Assembly: GCA_022813625.1 (NCBI GenBank)
Contig: JAKLMB010000007.1
Span: forward strand, 1,302,001 to 1,366,000
Reading direction: 5' to 3'
Length of the DNA stretch: 64,000 nucleotides
Source of the DNA: Aaosphaeria pasadenensis
Lineage: Eukaryota > Ascomycota > Dothideomycetes > Pleosporales
Part shown: positions 46,361 through 58,564 of the stretch, one piece after another
Position numbering within the stretch: the first letter of the stretch is position 1
Layout: each line of letters opens with the position of its first letter
The notes under the pieces: model-generated
What the model saw: only the letters and a program-made list of their open reading frames with translations
Told to the model about the DNA's origin: nothing
Databases searched by the model: none
Position numbers and translations under genes: made by a program

Positions 46361-47922
46361 TTACTTGTTGGAGCTCGAATCTGAAGTCCGTCGTGGTTTG
46401 CACTTTTCATGGGCCATATGGCCGTTCCTGGCAGTCGTCCGCGTGAATTCCGCCCCGCATCGTGGACAATAAGCCTTGGCAGCCGTGCCAGATTTCTCTC
46501 GCTGGTGCCGTAGCAGGTTACTGAAGGTCGAAAATGCACGTCCGTTGCACCCATGGTCCCAACACTGGGGCTTTTGCCGTTGCGGACTCAGAACACGCAC
46601 GGCATTGCCAGTACCTTGGGCAGAAGGGGAAGCCGGTAGCGTTGATCCAGCACCTGGAGGAGCGAGCGACGAATTGTAGGGTGGCGAGGACGAGTACCCA
46701 GGATGAACGTGGTAGGCCGGGGGGTAGATGGAAGTCCTAATACATCAGTCAGCGACGAGTCCAAAACCTTACACTGCTAAGTGCAGTTCAATTCTTCACT
46801 TACGTCGAGTAGTGTGTCGCGTTCACGTTCGATGTTGGTATTGCGTTCATGGGAGGATAAGTGTAACTATGTGAGACTGAAACAGGATGGAGAGGCGACA
46901 GCTGATTGGGAATTGCGCTGACACGAATCGGATCTAAAGACTGTTGGTAAGGGCTGCGGGTGTCTGCTGCAGGACGAAAGCTTGGGAGAAGCTCCCCAGA
47001 TCTCCTTGGGTCATCCTGGACGGCCGGGCCAGAGGCATACGAAGTGACAAAAGCATCCGAGGTCGATGGAACATATGGCTCTGATGTCGGCGGCTGCGAT
47101 GTACGTGACTCGGCGTACGAGTCCTGTGCCAGTTGGTCGTCATGGACAGTTGAGTTAGTCGAGTACGAAGGAACGTAAGGATCAGGCGCCGAAGTGGGAG
47201 GCTCTGAGGTTCGGGACTGCTGGTAAGGTGGTGTGTTCATATCCGGATAGCTGTTTCCATGAAGCGGCGGGAGGGGATAGTGTCCCCCAAAGTGCGAAGG
47301 CATCATGAAGTCCAACGTGCTTGTCAGAGTCAGTTACGGTCTTAGAGTCCTGTTGCGGTCCGCTTTACCTCATATCTTGCAATTGAACGGTAGGGTCCTG
47401 TGGGTGGAGGGATTGAGGTTGAGGTTGAGATGACAGACTGAAATCGAATTCCTCAACTTGATGGCTACCGGTAGTAGAGTCTATTGACGAGGGCAGTGCG
47501 TTCAGGGAAGCTGTCGGTGAAAGTCCGTAACTGGTAGGTTTCACCAAGGACGAATCGGGCAGTGGCTCGGAAGACGAATGTTGAGGCGAATGGAGTGTGG
47601 AGAGGTCTAAAGATTGCGAGATGAGGAGGTTGGAAGGCTGGTTATGTTCTGATCCGGAGTGGAGCGGAGTGTTGCTACGTGGAATAGAATGGATGTCCTC
47701 CGCTACATGCCAGACTGGTGATTGAGGTTCTTGGGTAGGGTAATTGCCAGATATGTGGCGGGTTGATGACAGAGTTGCGGCACGGCGCGATCGATGATTC
47801 CTTAAGTGAGCTGGCTCTGAAGGCTGAACGGACAGATTCTGATCTTGACGATTCCTAAGTCTTCGTGAGATGGTTGTCGTCTTCGATTGTTTTTGTTTTG
47901 GAGACCCCAAGGTCATGATCAA
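46361..47922 (-). CDS. C2H2 zinc-finger transcription factor
   Basis: Three exons on the minus strand (47922-47369, 47319-46804 and 46736-46361) join with matching phases to 481 residues. Residues 1-370 are low complexity, rich in Ser, Pro, Gln and Thr (SQPQPQSLHPQ, PPYQQSRTSEPP), with basic patches near the start (RRLRNRQDQN, LRNHRSRRA). This is typical of a trans-regulatory region. The C-terminus carries paired zinc-finger-like units: C-WDHG-C with FSTFSNLLRHQREKS, then C-P-R-C with FTRTTARNGHMAHEKC. The second has C-x2-C-x12-H-x4-C spacing, so Cys replaces the last His. This FSTFSNLLRHQREKSG block recurs in many fungal regulators, to my knowledge mostly uncharacterised. Targets are unknown. 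It stands alone between two gene-poor regions. Confidence 0.78.
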
Positions 47923-49149
47923 CGAATCGATGGCGACATGCGTCGAGAGACCGGAGCGCTAGTGGGGGTAAACATACAGCTATTGATTGTATTCCCAGAT
48001 TGGCACAATCTTGAAGTGTTTATAGCAGCCTTACAGTTGAGGAGCAAGAACGCTCGCAAGGCAGACTTTTGACATTGATCTTGCTTCGAGAGGTGGCCCT
48101 GCGCCATGTCCGGGGTGGTGCTGTCGAGGGGTATATAGTGGTATAGAGAATCTGAGCGCGCCAGTAATAACTTACCGACCGGTAGCTACAGGCGTGAAAG
48201 GTTTCCAACAGCAATTTTCCGGGACTACGGCTGGTGACTGGTCGGTGCCTTGAAGGATTGAGACCCTGCAAACTTGTGCGGGCCAAGCTACCGACCGTTT
48301 AGTACAGGACAAGGACGTGCATGCAACGTACAGGACGTGCACACGCGAGAGCTGGCTAGCCTTGGGGTCAAGACTCGAGCAAAGGGACTGGGGATCCAGG
48401 AAAGAAGATGTGGGTGAGCGCCGTGAGCATACCTAGCCTCTACGTAGGTACGGATCGCAGGATAGGTACGGGGTACTGTGAACCGTGTACTGTATACCTA
48501 GGTAATCAGGTACACAGTCGGTACGACTCATGAGTACAATACACCGTACAGTCTGTCACCTAGATCTGTACCCATGCGTACCACGCTTCATGATGCATAC
48601 ATAATACATGTATCATGAAAAAGGCAAGGTGGTGTTGTTGATGACGATGTCAAGATGGAAAATAGACGGTTTCAGGCCACAGTTGCTCCACGCAATAATG
48701 GATCTGACTCCTCCTTCCCGGCAGGGCAAGTAACCGTCTTTGATAGACATACCACGTTAGAAGAAGTCTCTCGACAATACACACGAATGCACATGATACC
48801 TCGACGCTCAAATCAGGCCTTAGTGGTGAAGTAGCATCATTGAACCAAGACGACTCGGAAGGTATGTGTGTACATGCATCCATTGCATGTAATGTGCATA
48901 CGTTGGTTTCGACACATTTGGAGCATGTGTGTCCTGTTCTGTCTTGTCCTGTCCTGTCTGGACCGGATAGTCCCCTTGTATTGAGTTTGAGTATAACCCA
49001 ACTGCTGGAGAATATAGACAGGCTTCATACCAGTCTGTTGATCTTGATCTTGTTGCATGCGCGCATGGCGCTGGCTCGCTGAAGAAGCAATAGAAGGGCA
49101 GTTTCTCGCCGTCCAGAACTGTTGGTGGCGCACTGGGTCAGCAGAGCCC

Positions 49150-49165
49150 TACTACGCGCGTAGTA
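49150..49165. repeat. Perfect 16-base palindrome
   Basis: TACTACGCGCGTAGTA equals its own reverse complement. It lies in non-coding sequence, and no binding protein is inferred. Confidence 0.7.
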
Positions 49166-49377
49166 TGGTGTTTCAAGGGACCCTGCCGGGTATCGAACTG
49201 ATGGAAGGCCATGGCCAAGATCTGAAGCGAAAATAGCTTACCTTACAAGTACAAGTAATAATAATAAGAATCGGAATAAGACTACGACGTACGGAGTGCT
49301 AATACTGTACGAGACATAGTAGTTGACGGGCGATTGAAGGCGGGGCTGGGCCGTCAATGGGTTTTGGCTTTTCTTTT

Positions 49378-49401
49378 GGGGGAGGGGGAGGGGAGGGGGG
49401 G
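49378..49401 (+). other. G-run tract, possible G-quadruplex
   Basis: Four G-runs of 4-7 bases separated by single A residues on the plus strand. This fits the G3+N1-7 pattern with one-base loops, expected to be very stable. It is not near a recognised gene. Confidence 0.6.
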
Positions 49402-51053
49402 TTTGTGAGTGTCGTGAACCTGTGAACTCGTGGAACTCGTGGTGGACGGTGGACGATGGACGGTGGCGCGTGCGCGAGAAAGAAAGACGCTGGCTACAGT
49501 GGTTAAGTACTTAGTTTACAGGTACTTATTGCTTGTACGGAGTAGATGGTATCCGTTTGTACCGTTTGTAGCAATCTTCTGGCGAGGATGAATGGATAAT
49601 CATCCTGTGTACCTACGGTAGTCAAATGAATACTGTAGTTAATAATTGCACAGTCACTGTATGGTACGCAGTACATACATAGGTAGACATACTCCGTAGA
49701 GTAACAGTCACGGAGGAGACCACTTCGCTACAGTATGTACTGTAGTCTGTGTACCCATGAGATATCGCCCGGTCTAAGAATCCATGCCTTTTTTTGGGGT
49801 CATCGCGCGACCCGAGTTCCCCTGGATTTCATACCTGTGCTGTGTAATGTCATGTTTTTTTTTGGCGATAAATTTCGCCCTCCAGCGTTGCTCACTGTTT
49901 CATTACTCACTGTGCCCGATCGCTGCGACAATGGGCCGTGCTAATTCCATCTTCATCTTTGCCTCGTGTTTGCTTGCTTGCCCTGGCAGAATGTACTAAA
50001 CTCGATCGATGGAACATTAATGTAATTGACAGGTAAGGTGGAGGTGGAGGAACGGTCAGTACAGGTGCTGTGTGCAGTGAATCGACTGTGTCCGCCAACG
50101 AAATGTCTTTCGAGGCAACAAGTAGTACTCCGTAAAGTATCATGATGCATGTGATGAATATACCGCCTCTAGTGACTTGTTTTCCTTGTCTCGATCGTAT
50201 TATTGCCGGATACCGAAACGGCGACGGCGAAGGTTTCTGGAAGCTATCGAAGGGCTTCAACCATGTTCCGGTGACCTGCATATCATCCTCGGGGGCCACA
50301 GTAAGACGATGATATCTATTCCAACTTTGGAACGTCATCAATTCATCGAGCGAGCAACCAAGCTATGTACGCATTGTTGCCCCAAAGCTATGGGTTTAAT
50401 CATCAGTTCAATGGGCGCTTGTACCTACCTACCACTTTGAGTGTAGTAGGTGGGCTTGTACAATCATGGAAACTCGCGGGTTTGCTGTTTTGGGCATGTT
50501 TTGCGGCTGGTTGGCAGGTAGTTTTGCAAGATTCGATCAAAGCCTGGAGAGCCGAGGGTGAACCAACGTGCGCAGTGATCCCGGTCATGATGCAATGCTC
50601 TCTCTGTGGCCCATCTCCAGCGGGGCATTGCTGTGGTTTGACATGTTTCGCAGTGAACGCCGACGTAGAAAACCTTCAAAGGTCTACAGCTGCCCACATG
50701 CTCAAGGGAAATTGCATGTCTGACATAAGCCGCTACGTATCAGGTCTGCTATACTCTATTGTTGGGCTCAATTGGTCTACTTGCGCCATCAGTAATGCAC
50801 TAAAGAGTGGGAGCCTGTCACAGATTTCACAGATTGCTTCGAGAAGCTATCGGACAAGGCTCCCAGACCCCGATCGGAGGGCTATGTTGGTTGCAAACAG
50901 TAGGTATCCTACCTGTCAAGTGCATTAATTACTAGGGTTGTACTCTTAGAGTTGTAGCCGTAGTCATGGCATGCATTCCCAGAGCTCGAGTCCTACAAAG
51001 GTGAAGTAAAGAAACCCACAGTATGTACTCCTAAGGGTACGAGTAAGAACAGA

Positions 51054-52095
51054 TCATTCTGGTACTGATAAGACCACATCGTCGGCTATCCTCGTCTTAT
51101 CACTCAGTCGTTTTCTTCTGTCCCTGCACACTTTCCAAAAACAATTGCTGCAAGGTGGCGCTGCAAGGACTATGCCATCATCATCGCCTAATTGAGGCAG
51201 GCGGTGTTCGACCAGATCACTCACAATTGCCAACAATGTCCTAGCAAGTTCCCCGCAACGTTTGAGATCTCACTTTACGAACAACCCGCCGAATCAACGT
51301 GGCGTAGCCTGAGTAGATACAAATCAACAGAGTTCTGACCGGGGTGGTAGACAGATGTTGAAACAATGCCATTTGTTTTGCGTGTCACAAAGCCAGCCAG
51401 CCCTCAGCACGCACAGCGAGCCTGCAGAAGCATATTGTGCAACATGCCAAAAAAGTTGATGCCATAACCCAACGAGTCTCTGGCCACCAGGGAGATGGTT
51501 GGAGGCCGTCAGAGGCCTGATTATTTGCACATGTGCAGGGGCGAGTGTGACTTGGTTTGATTTCACTAGCCAATTAAAGCAAGAATTGACGAAGATGGGT
51601 CCCTCGGACAGACTTCAATCACCTTGAATCTTGATATCTTTGTAATTATGAAGTCGTTAATTACTACTACTGCGGCATCGATGCATCGCACGCCTTGAAA
51701 GTTGCAAGAAACTCTAGCTTCCTGATTATCGACTCTTCTCAAAAGCGTTTCTGCCATGATTACGCCACTGAATCAGGTATCGCAGTCGATCAGGAAGTCG
51801 CAGCCACAGCATTCACGAAGGCTTAGGTACTTGACTGGTTAGCAGGTATTACGATAGATATCATAAAGACGGTAATTATCTCAAGATTCTAAACATACAG
51901 TTTGATACTTGGGAGGGCCTTGCACAAAAGGTGCATCTTGCTTTTGGTGTCACACACTGGCGTCGAGACGCTCGCCAATCGATTCTGATTGCCATGAACG
52001 TCGATATGAAGCTATATTTCATGCGCATGAAAAGTACATCTTCCGCGTGCGAGCAGAAACGGACATCGTATCTATCTCGCAAATTATGAAAGCCT
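51054..52095. pseudogene. Coding-like fragments, possible decayed gene(s)
   Basis: Three stretches read like protein but do not join. On the minus strand (51054-51270): LARTLLAIVSDLVEHRLPQLG, then CSNCFWKVCRDRRKR. On the plus strand (about 51655-51825): NYYYCGIDASHALKVARNSS, FLIIDSSQKRFC, then YATESGIAVDQEVAATAFTKA before a stop. Also on the plus strand (about 51901-52088): FDTWEGLAQKVHLAFGV and ILIAMNVDMKLYFMRMKST. The last two could be neighbouring exons: an acceptor-like ACATACAG lies at 51893-51900, but the frame stops at TAG before any usable donor. No family is recognised. They may be remains of a gene or exons that I failed to join. Confidence 0.3.
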
Positions 52096-52452
52096 GATCC
52101 GGCTGGTAATTGAAACGTCCTGGAGTCTGCCTTGCCAACTCGAAACAGAAAGTTTACTTAGTCATCACAGCGAACGTTCAAAACCTTTAACTTTTTGGGT
52201 ACTATACCCGACATGATCAATGACAGACTGACAGTACGGCGGTACTAGCTGATATCAGGCGTCCGTGTAACAATGTCTGGAGCTATGGCTATAAGACTTC
52301 AATGGTATGAATATGAACAGAGGATTCTGGAGCAGACCATTGCGTTCGTGTATATTTGGTAGTGCTACCCGCAGAAATGCAAATCTAGTCGCGTGTTCTT
52401 TGTCGGCATTCTTACATCAAGATGTATCTGCTACAGGTTCATCACTACGCTA

Positions 52453-54616
52453 CTAGGCCAATCTTTCTATGGCCTCGAGCGCACGACGGAAAGTATCTAC
52501 CAACTTATTGGTATCTTCCAACCCTACACTAAAGCGTACGAGGTCGGCCTCCACGCCCCACGATGCGCACTATTAAACGTTAGAAAGGAAGGCGATACGA
52601 GTGGCATAAGAACTTACCCAGTCTAGTTCTCCGTAATGCGCCAATATGACATAGGGCGAACTGTGTTTTTGTTATTAACTGAGTTGACATATCATACTGT
52701 AGATGTCGACAAACCTCAATGTAAAATTAGTCCCTAGGCTCGGACCTTTCACCGTGTCAAGATTGTCGAAGAAGGTAATTGCTTCTTCTTTGGAATAAAA
52801 TGTGGCAGATAAGAGACCTCCGTATCCACCGCGTACGGTGCGACATTTATCGTAAAACTGCCGCGTCGGACTGTACTTTGGGTAGTTTGTTTGTTTTACT
52901 GGTACTGTTAATCAATGGTCTGCATTGTGGTGTCGTCTGGATCATCTACCTCGTGGATGTGCGCGCAAGACATCGCATATCGCCTCAGCATTGGCATTGA
53001 TGCGCTCAATACGTGATACAAAGTCACGACTATTGCGCTCCAGAAAGATACTGTCTTCGGCCCAATGATTGTCCACGTAATCGCTGTTCCAGGTTTGCTT
53101 GAGTTGCTTATACGATTTGGCGCGAGGGTTCAAGACAAGACTTTGTCACGTTAGTCTCTGGACCTGGATACTCATGAGAGGGCGCTTTCACTCACCTTCC
53201 TCCCATGACATTGCTATCCCCGCTGAAAACTTTGGTCAGACTGCTGACCACAATATCCGCATACGGAAGAACATTCACGTTCATAAAGTTCCCAATAGTC
53301 TCATCAATAACCACATAGAAGTCATACTTGTCAGCTAAATCACGTATCCGTTCGATGTCTGGAGAGCGCAATAACGGATTGCTCGGGAATTCAGTGAAAA
53401 GGGCCAGGAATCTTTCACCCCCCTCTAGTCTTTTTTCGAGATCGTCCAGTTCCTCGGAGGAGCCAAAGCCATAAAAATGAGAACCTGGGCCGAACTTCTG
53501 TACAATCTTCAAGGTATCGATATAAGGGAATCTGTGGCAAATCAATATGTATGTCGCAATTTGCATAGAGTAGTTGGTCTTTCCTACCCAAATACGATAC
53601 TCTGGAGAGGCCCTTTCGTGGCCATGAGATTGCGGTGCGCATTGAAAATCGAGCTCATGCCACAGGGGTAGAGATAAACATCATCCTCCGAGAAGCCAGC
53701 TACTTGCCGAGTATTTTCCTCGTCTTTGCTTAGTGCGAGAGCTTCAGGGAGCTCAACGTCTGCAGTAAGTGAGCCTGCGATACGACGGCGAACGGCGAGC
53801 TTCGCATTTGTTGTCAGTGATAAATCGAGATTTCTACCAAATCTTTGCTCCACGAAATCGTTGGGATCTTGAGTGTCGTTGCCATCGTTACGGACATCAA
53901 TAGGCGTATCGAGGTCGATCGAAGTCTGGCGTTGATACCGCCTGGGTCCCTTGCATAGACGTCGCATCCCATCAATAGTGGAAGCGTCCACTAAAGCGCC
54001 CTTTTCGAACAGACCATGGCAATGTTCTGCTCGTCGACTAGAAATTCCATCTCCCGAGTGTTGCCAGAACGCTTTGGCGATCTTGAAGCTTACCGCCGGA
54101 AATATGAATGCAGAGATCCTGGGAGAGATAATCTCGAGCTCTTCAGAGCGTTCTTTGGCTGCACTGGGAACTAGATCCAGTATTCTAGCCTGCTGACAAT
54201 CTTCTGAGGGTGCTTGAGTGTTGAAATAATCCAGGCATCTTTGGGCTATCGAATGCGATGGAAACAACATGGCTCGCTCCCCATCGTGTCCATACTTCTC
54301 CACTATGGCATTAGCAAGTCGCTCGATTGCCTTATGAATGAAGAACCTTTATAATGTTAGACAGTCCTCTATTCGGTGTGGGAAGGATGTTAACCTTGGA
54401 TAGCCCGTCTTCATTTTGCTAATGACCCATTCTTCGCCTTCTTCGTAGCCGACATTGGCCCTCCAAGTAGGCAAAGAAACGCTCACGGCCTTGGAAACAT
54501 CAGTTTGAAACTGGGGAGATGGATCTTTCATTGAATGTCTGACTCACGTGCGCAGTCATCGGGGGTATCGTCTCCCCAACCTCGACATCATTCTCAAAAG
54601 TCGCTGGGAAAGTCAT
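52453..54616 (-). CDS. STR2: Cystathionine gamma-synthase (fungal type)
   Basis: PLP-dependent trans-sulfuration enzyme that joins cysteine to O-acetylhomoserine (or O-succinylhomoserine) to make cystathionine on the route to methionine. Eight exons on the minus strand: 54616-54548, 54489-54395, 54346-53588, 53531-53196, 53140-52950, 52898-52715, 52660-52618 and 52569-52453. They close to 597 residues with every phase agreeing. The start MTFPATFENDVEVGETIPP leads to AVSVSLPTW, ANVGYEEGEEWV and YPRFFIHKAIERL, the signature N-terminus of filamentous-fungal enzymes. The PLP lysine is in SSLTKVFSGDSNVMGG, VVIDETIG carries the cofactor-binding aspartate and TEFPSNPLL is the substrate loop. The C-terminus has GGYGGLLSATF and GVEADLVRFSVGLED. 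An in-frame ATG at 54709 would add 31 residues, but the shorter form fits the family. Gene density of introns is the highest in this window. Confidence 0.92.
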
Positions 54617-54878
54617 GACATCTGTTAAGAAGGAATGGCTTAATTGGCATGCACGCTTGAATTTCTGCCCAGCCAAAGTAGAAATCGCGGGGTTGTATGC
54701 AAACGACAATTTACGAAGGGAAATAGTCCGGGATATATGATGGCCGATGTTCGGCTTGTAAAACTTAAAAGGTTATCGATAAAAGCATCAGCCACAGGCG
54801 CTAAGCCGCGCGCCACACCTTCTGTCCATCATCGAATTTTTTTTTGTTTGCGCAAACACGAAGCAACAAACACCCAAC
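54617..54878. promoter_or_regulatory. Divergent promoter, cystathionine gamma-synthase and UTP22
   Basis: 262 bases shared by two genes that face away from each other. A poly-T run (54840-54847) precedes the UTP22 start. No other element is confidently seen. Confidence 0.55.
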
Positions 54879-57800
54879 ATGGCGTCACCCTCTTCGAAAC
54901 GAAGAAAACTCCAACACAGCGAGAGCGATGACGCACGAGATCTAGCCGGACAACCACGCAGCTCCGGACAAGGTAGCCCCACGCACCAGGATAATGGGGA
55001 AGTTTGCGACATGAGAGATGGCGATCTCTCAGTCGATGAGGACGTCTCCAGCGAAGCGGGCTCGTCAAAAGCTGAAGAAGAGATGGCCGATTCAGAAAAG
55101 GCTGCGCCTGGAAACAACACCTCTTTCACGAACAACGTAGAACAGAAGAAACAGCCTGTCAAGCGGCCAGCGACCGAATCTGCTGAAAGCGTGTACACCG
55201 CAGAGGTGTACAGATCGAACATGTTTAAGCTTCAAGTCGATGAGCTTCTGGACCAAATTCGACCCAATTATGGGAAAAAGGAAGTCGAATCAGCAATGCG
55301 CGCGCTTAAGGAACACATTGAGCAAATACCATCTCGTCCACCTTTGCCGGTAATGTACTTCGCCAGGTTAGTTGACTTCACACGATAGCTAACCTATCGC
55401 AGTTTTATGAAGCTCAGAAAGCTCTGAAGGGTGAGGGTATCACCGTACCCTTCCCCCAACCTCTTCCACCCGCGGACGTAAAATACAAACTCCAATACGA
55501 CCGGCCCGCAAATATCAACGCTACTGGCAGTTATCCCCTCAAAATAGCTATTCGAACAGATGACTGCGCTGTCATTGACATGGTTGTCACGATGCCACGG
55601 ACCATATTCCAAGACAAGGATTATCTGAACCATCGATATTTCTACAAACGCGCGTTCTACTTGGCTTGCGTGGCAGCTGGACTACGGTCATCGGCACGAA
55701 ACAAGTACAAGCTCTCCTTTGACTTGATGCATGGCAATCAATTGCAGCCTGTGCTTCTTGTCAAACCTAGCGGCGACGGCAGTTCCGCAGACTTCACGAA
55801 GTCTAAGTGCTGGATCCGCATAATATTAGCTCTCCCCGAAAATGCGTTCCCGCAGACTCGCCTTCTGCCAACATCAAGTTGTGTTCGTTTACATCCACAT
55901 AGCGATAGCTCAGAGGACAACGATCGGCTAACATCTTCTCCTGCCACGCCATTTTACAATGCAACAATTCAAGCCGATGCATCAATAACGCAGTATCTTA
56001 AACTACTCCATGTCACAACCGCAAAGGTTGAAACCTTCAGGGACGCTTGCATGCTTGGACGCGTCTGGCTGAAGCAACGCGGGTTCGGGAGTCAACTTTC
56101 CAGAGGAGGTTTTGGCAACTTTGAATGGAGTATCATTGTTGCTCTCCTCCTTCAGCCAACTTTCGGTACAGGAGCTTTCCGTTTGTCTTCCGGATACAGC
56201 AGTTATCAGTTGTTCAAGGCGACCCTACAGTTTATTGCTAGACACAACCTGACCAAAACCCCGTTCCTGCTCTCATCGAACAACGTCTCAAACCCAAGGG
56301 GAGATTCCACGCCGCTTCTCTTCGATGGCGCTCGGAATCTAAACATACTGTACAAGATGACGAAATGGGCCTATCATCAATTACAACATGAAGCAAAGGC
56401 TACAGTTGACATGCTCTCCGACCCAATCGCCGATCACTTCGAATCAACTTTTATTACGAAGACGAACATACTGGGATATCGCTTCGACGCTTTTATCGAA
56501 ATCCCACTGTATGCCATCGCGCCCGATACAGACAACAATGAACAACATGCGGCTTTAATCGACGGCTGTTCAAAAATCTATGATTTACTCCAGCGTGCGC
56601 TCACCGATCGAGTATCTCTCATTTCGTTCTCCATTCCCACCACAAGTGACTGGAGTGTGAAGGCAACAAGACCTTCTCCCGACAAGCAAAGGACTGTTTT
56701 AGTCTCCCTTGCTATCGATCCGAGCAACGCCTATCGATCTGTTGACCACGGGCCACCAGCCGAGGACAAAAAGGCAGCTGCGTCATTCCGTCAATTCTGG
56801 GGTGAGAAGGCTGAACTGAGGCGTTTCAAGGACGGCAGCATTCTCGAAAGCGTAGTATGGCCGCTGTCGAACAACTCCTCCATACTAGAACAAATCATTC
56901 GCCATGTACTCGACAGACATTTGAACCCTCAGGCTGGTACCAAGGCTACGTTCACCAGTGATCCGCTCGCCCATCTACTTCCATCTGGATCTGTGCAAGG
57001 TCAATCGAATCTATCTGCATTTTCCTCTCGTATGAATGCGTTGGCAGCACTTGAAAAAGATATCCGTGGCTTAGAAGGTTTGCCGCTGCAGATCCGAACA
57101 ATCAGTGCCGCTGACCCTTTGCTACGATATTCAGATGTAGATATGGACGTCAAACATATTCCTGCCTCTATGGTTCTACAATTCGAAGGGTCTGCTCAAT
57201 GGCCCGATGATCTGTGTGCGATTCAACGCACAAAAATTGCCTTCCTTTTGAAGCTAGCTGATTTGCTAGACGCTCACGGCAACGGTGGAAGTGCTCGCCT
57301 AGGATTAGAGAACCCCTCCCACCCAGATCTCAATCAGGGATTCTTGGACATTTTCGTGCCTCCCGGTTTCACGTTTCGTCTCCGAATTCATCATGACCGT
57401 GAAGCTACATTGCTCGGGCGCCAACTCAAGGACAAGTTACTGGATTCTCCGTCACGCGAAGCTGCAGCGGCAGCTCTCTCAATCTACAAACATGACTATA
57501 TCCACGTACCTGCCCATACTCAAATGCTTCAAAAACTCTGCACACGATTTCCGGCTCTGTCACCCTCGATACGAATGACCAAGCGTTGGTTCGCTGCTCA
57601 CCTTCTCTCGCCTCATTTTGCTCCCGAACTCATTGAGCTCCTCGTTGTCCGAACATTTCTTCAACACCATCCTTGGCCTGTTCCCGCTTGTGCGACAGTA
57701 GGCTTTTTGAGGACACTGATGTTCATCAGTCGGTGGGATTGGCGCCATGTCCCTCTTATTGTTGACTTTTCGGCCGGCACAAGTGAGCCGGTTGGAATGT

Positions 57801-58564
57801 CTGATAATTTACAGGCCAGAACGTTCACAACGGAAGACGTTGAGCAAATTCAGACCCGTTTTGAGGCATGGCGAAGGATTGATCCTGCCATGAATCGCGT
57901 TGCGCTTTTCGCCGCCACAAACTTGGACAGTGAAGGGACAACATGGACTGATAAGTCCAAGCCTGAGAAGGTCGTGGCTGCAAGAATGACAGCACTCGCA
58001 AAAGCGGCCACCAGCTCTACGCGAGCACAAGAGGAAAAGCTTCTTGCAGGCGTAACTGGTAAGCAGGCTAGAGTTGATGCGGGCGTTGAATCTACTCCAG
58101 ATCATCTCTTTGCCCCTGAGTTGCGTGACTATGATGTAGTCATTCATCTCTCGTCAAAATATTCAACAAAGGGGAAAAGAAAAACAACCGCAACGTTCAA
58201 AAATCTCCAGCTCCAGCAAGGCGATATGGGAGCGAAAGAGTTACATAATATCGGGTTTGATCCTGTGCATCTTTTCACCGATGATTTGAAAGAGATATAT
58301 GGCAACACTGTCATCTGGTTTTGGGACCCACATGCATTGAATGTAATATGTGGTCTGTTTAATCCAATAGTCGCTGGCCAACGTGCTTGGAAAGTCAAAG
58401 CCGATTGGAACAGCCTGCCATTCACGACGAATAACGCCAAGTCTGATGGTGCAAACTTGACAGACGGGAATGGCACGAGTATTGACGTTAACAAAGGTGC
58501 CATATATAACGAGATCAGACGTCTGGGAGGAGAGATGATACGAAGTATTGAGATCAAAGTGTGA
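54879..58564 (+). CDS. UTP22: U3 snoRNA-associated protein 22 (Utp22/Nrap)
   Basis: Nucleolar component of the small-subunit processome (UtpC module with Rrp7), needed for 18S rRNA maturation. Two exons, 54879-55349 and 55403-58564, with a 53-base intron, encode 1210 residues; this matches Utp22 (about 1240 in yeast). The N-terminal ~110 residues are acidic/Ser-rich with a basic start (SSKRRKLQ). The Nrap domains start at about 115: VYRSNMFKLQVDELLDQIRP, FPQPLPPADVKYKLQYD, NHRYFYKRAFYLACVA and VLLVKPSGDG. Further on come MLGRVWLKQRGFGSQLSRGGFGNFEW and FWGEKAELRRFKDGSILESVVW, the most conserved Nrap block. SIRMTKRWFAAHLLSPHF and VIWFWDPHALNVICGLFNP lie near the end. The fold derives from paired, inactive nucleotidyltransferase and poly(A)-polymerase-like domains. 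Confidence 0.95.

Larger units (their letters stand above)
47923..52452. other. Second gene-poor region
   Basis: About 4.5 kb without a supported intact gene. It holds a TACCTAGGTA element (48495), a 16-base palindrome (49150-49165), a G-rich tract (49378-49401) and TACGGAGTA or its complement (49535, 49690 and 50126). Coding-like but broken stretches occur at 51054-52095 (separate entry). The frame at 50365-50928 is open for 187 codons without a recognisable motif. Confidence 0.5.

Noticed and set aside
49111..49200. tRNA-like sequence with an A-box resemblance (GTGGCGCACTGGGT) and a stem at 49150-49165
   Set aside because: No B-box GTTCGANNC at the right distance on the plus strand, no pairing acceptor stem, and the nearby TATCGAAC is in the wrong position. 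It is not a tRNA gene as far as I can fold it.
50365..50928. Plus frame of 187 codons with several Cys residues
   Set aside because: The Cys spacing matches no zinc cluster, and the composition is irregular. A remnant of a fungal regulator crossed my mind but nothing supports it.
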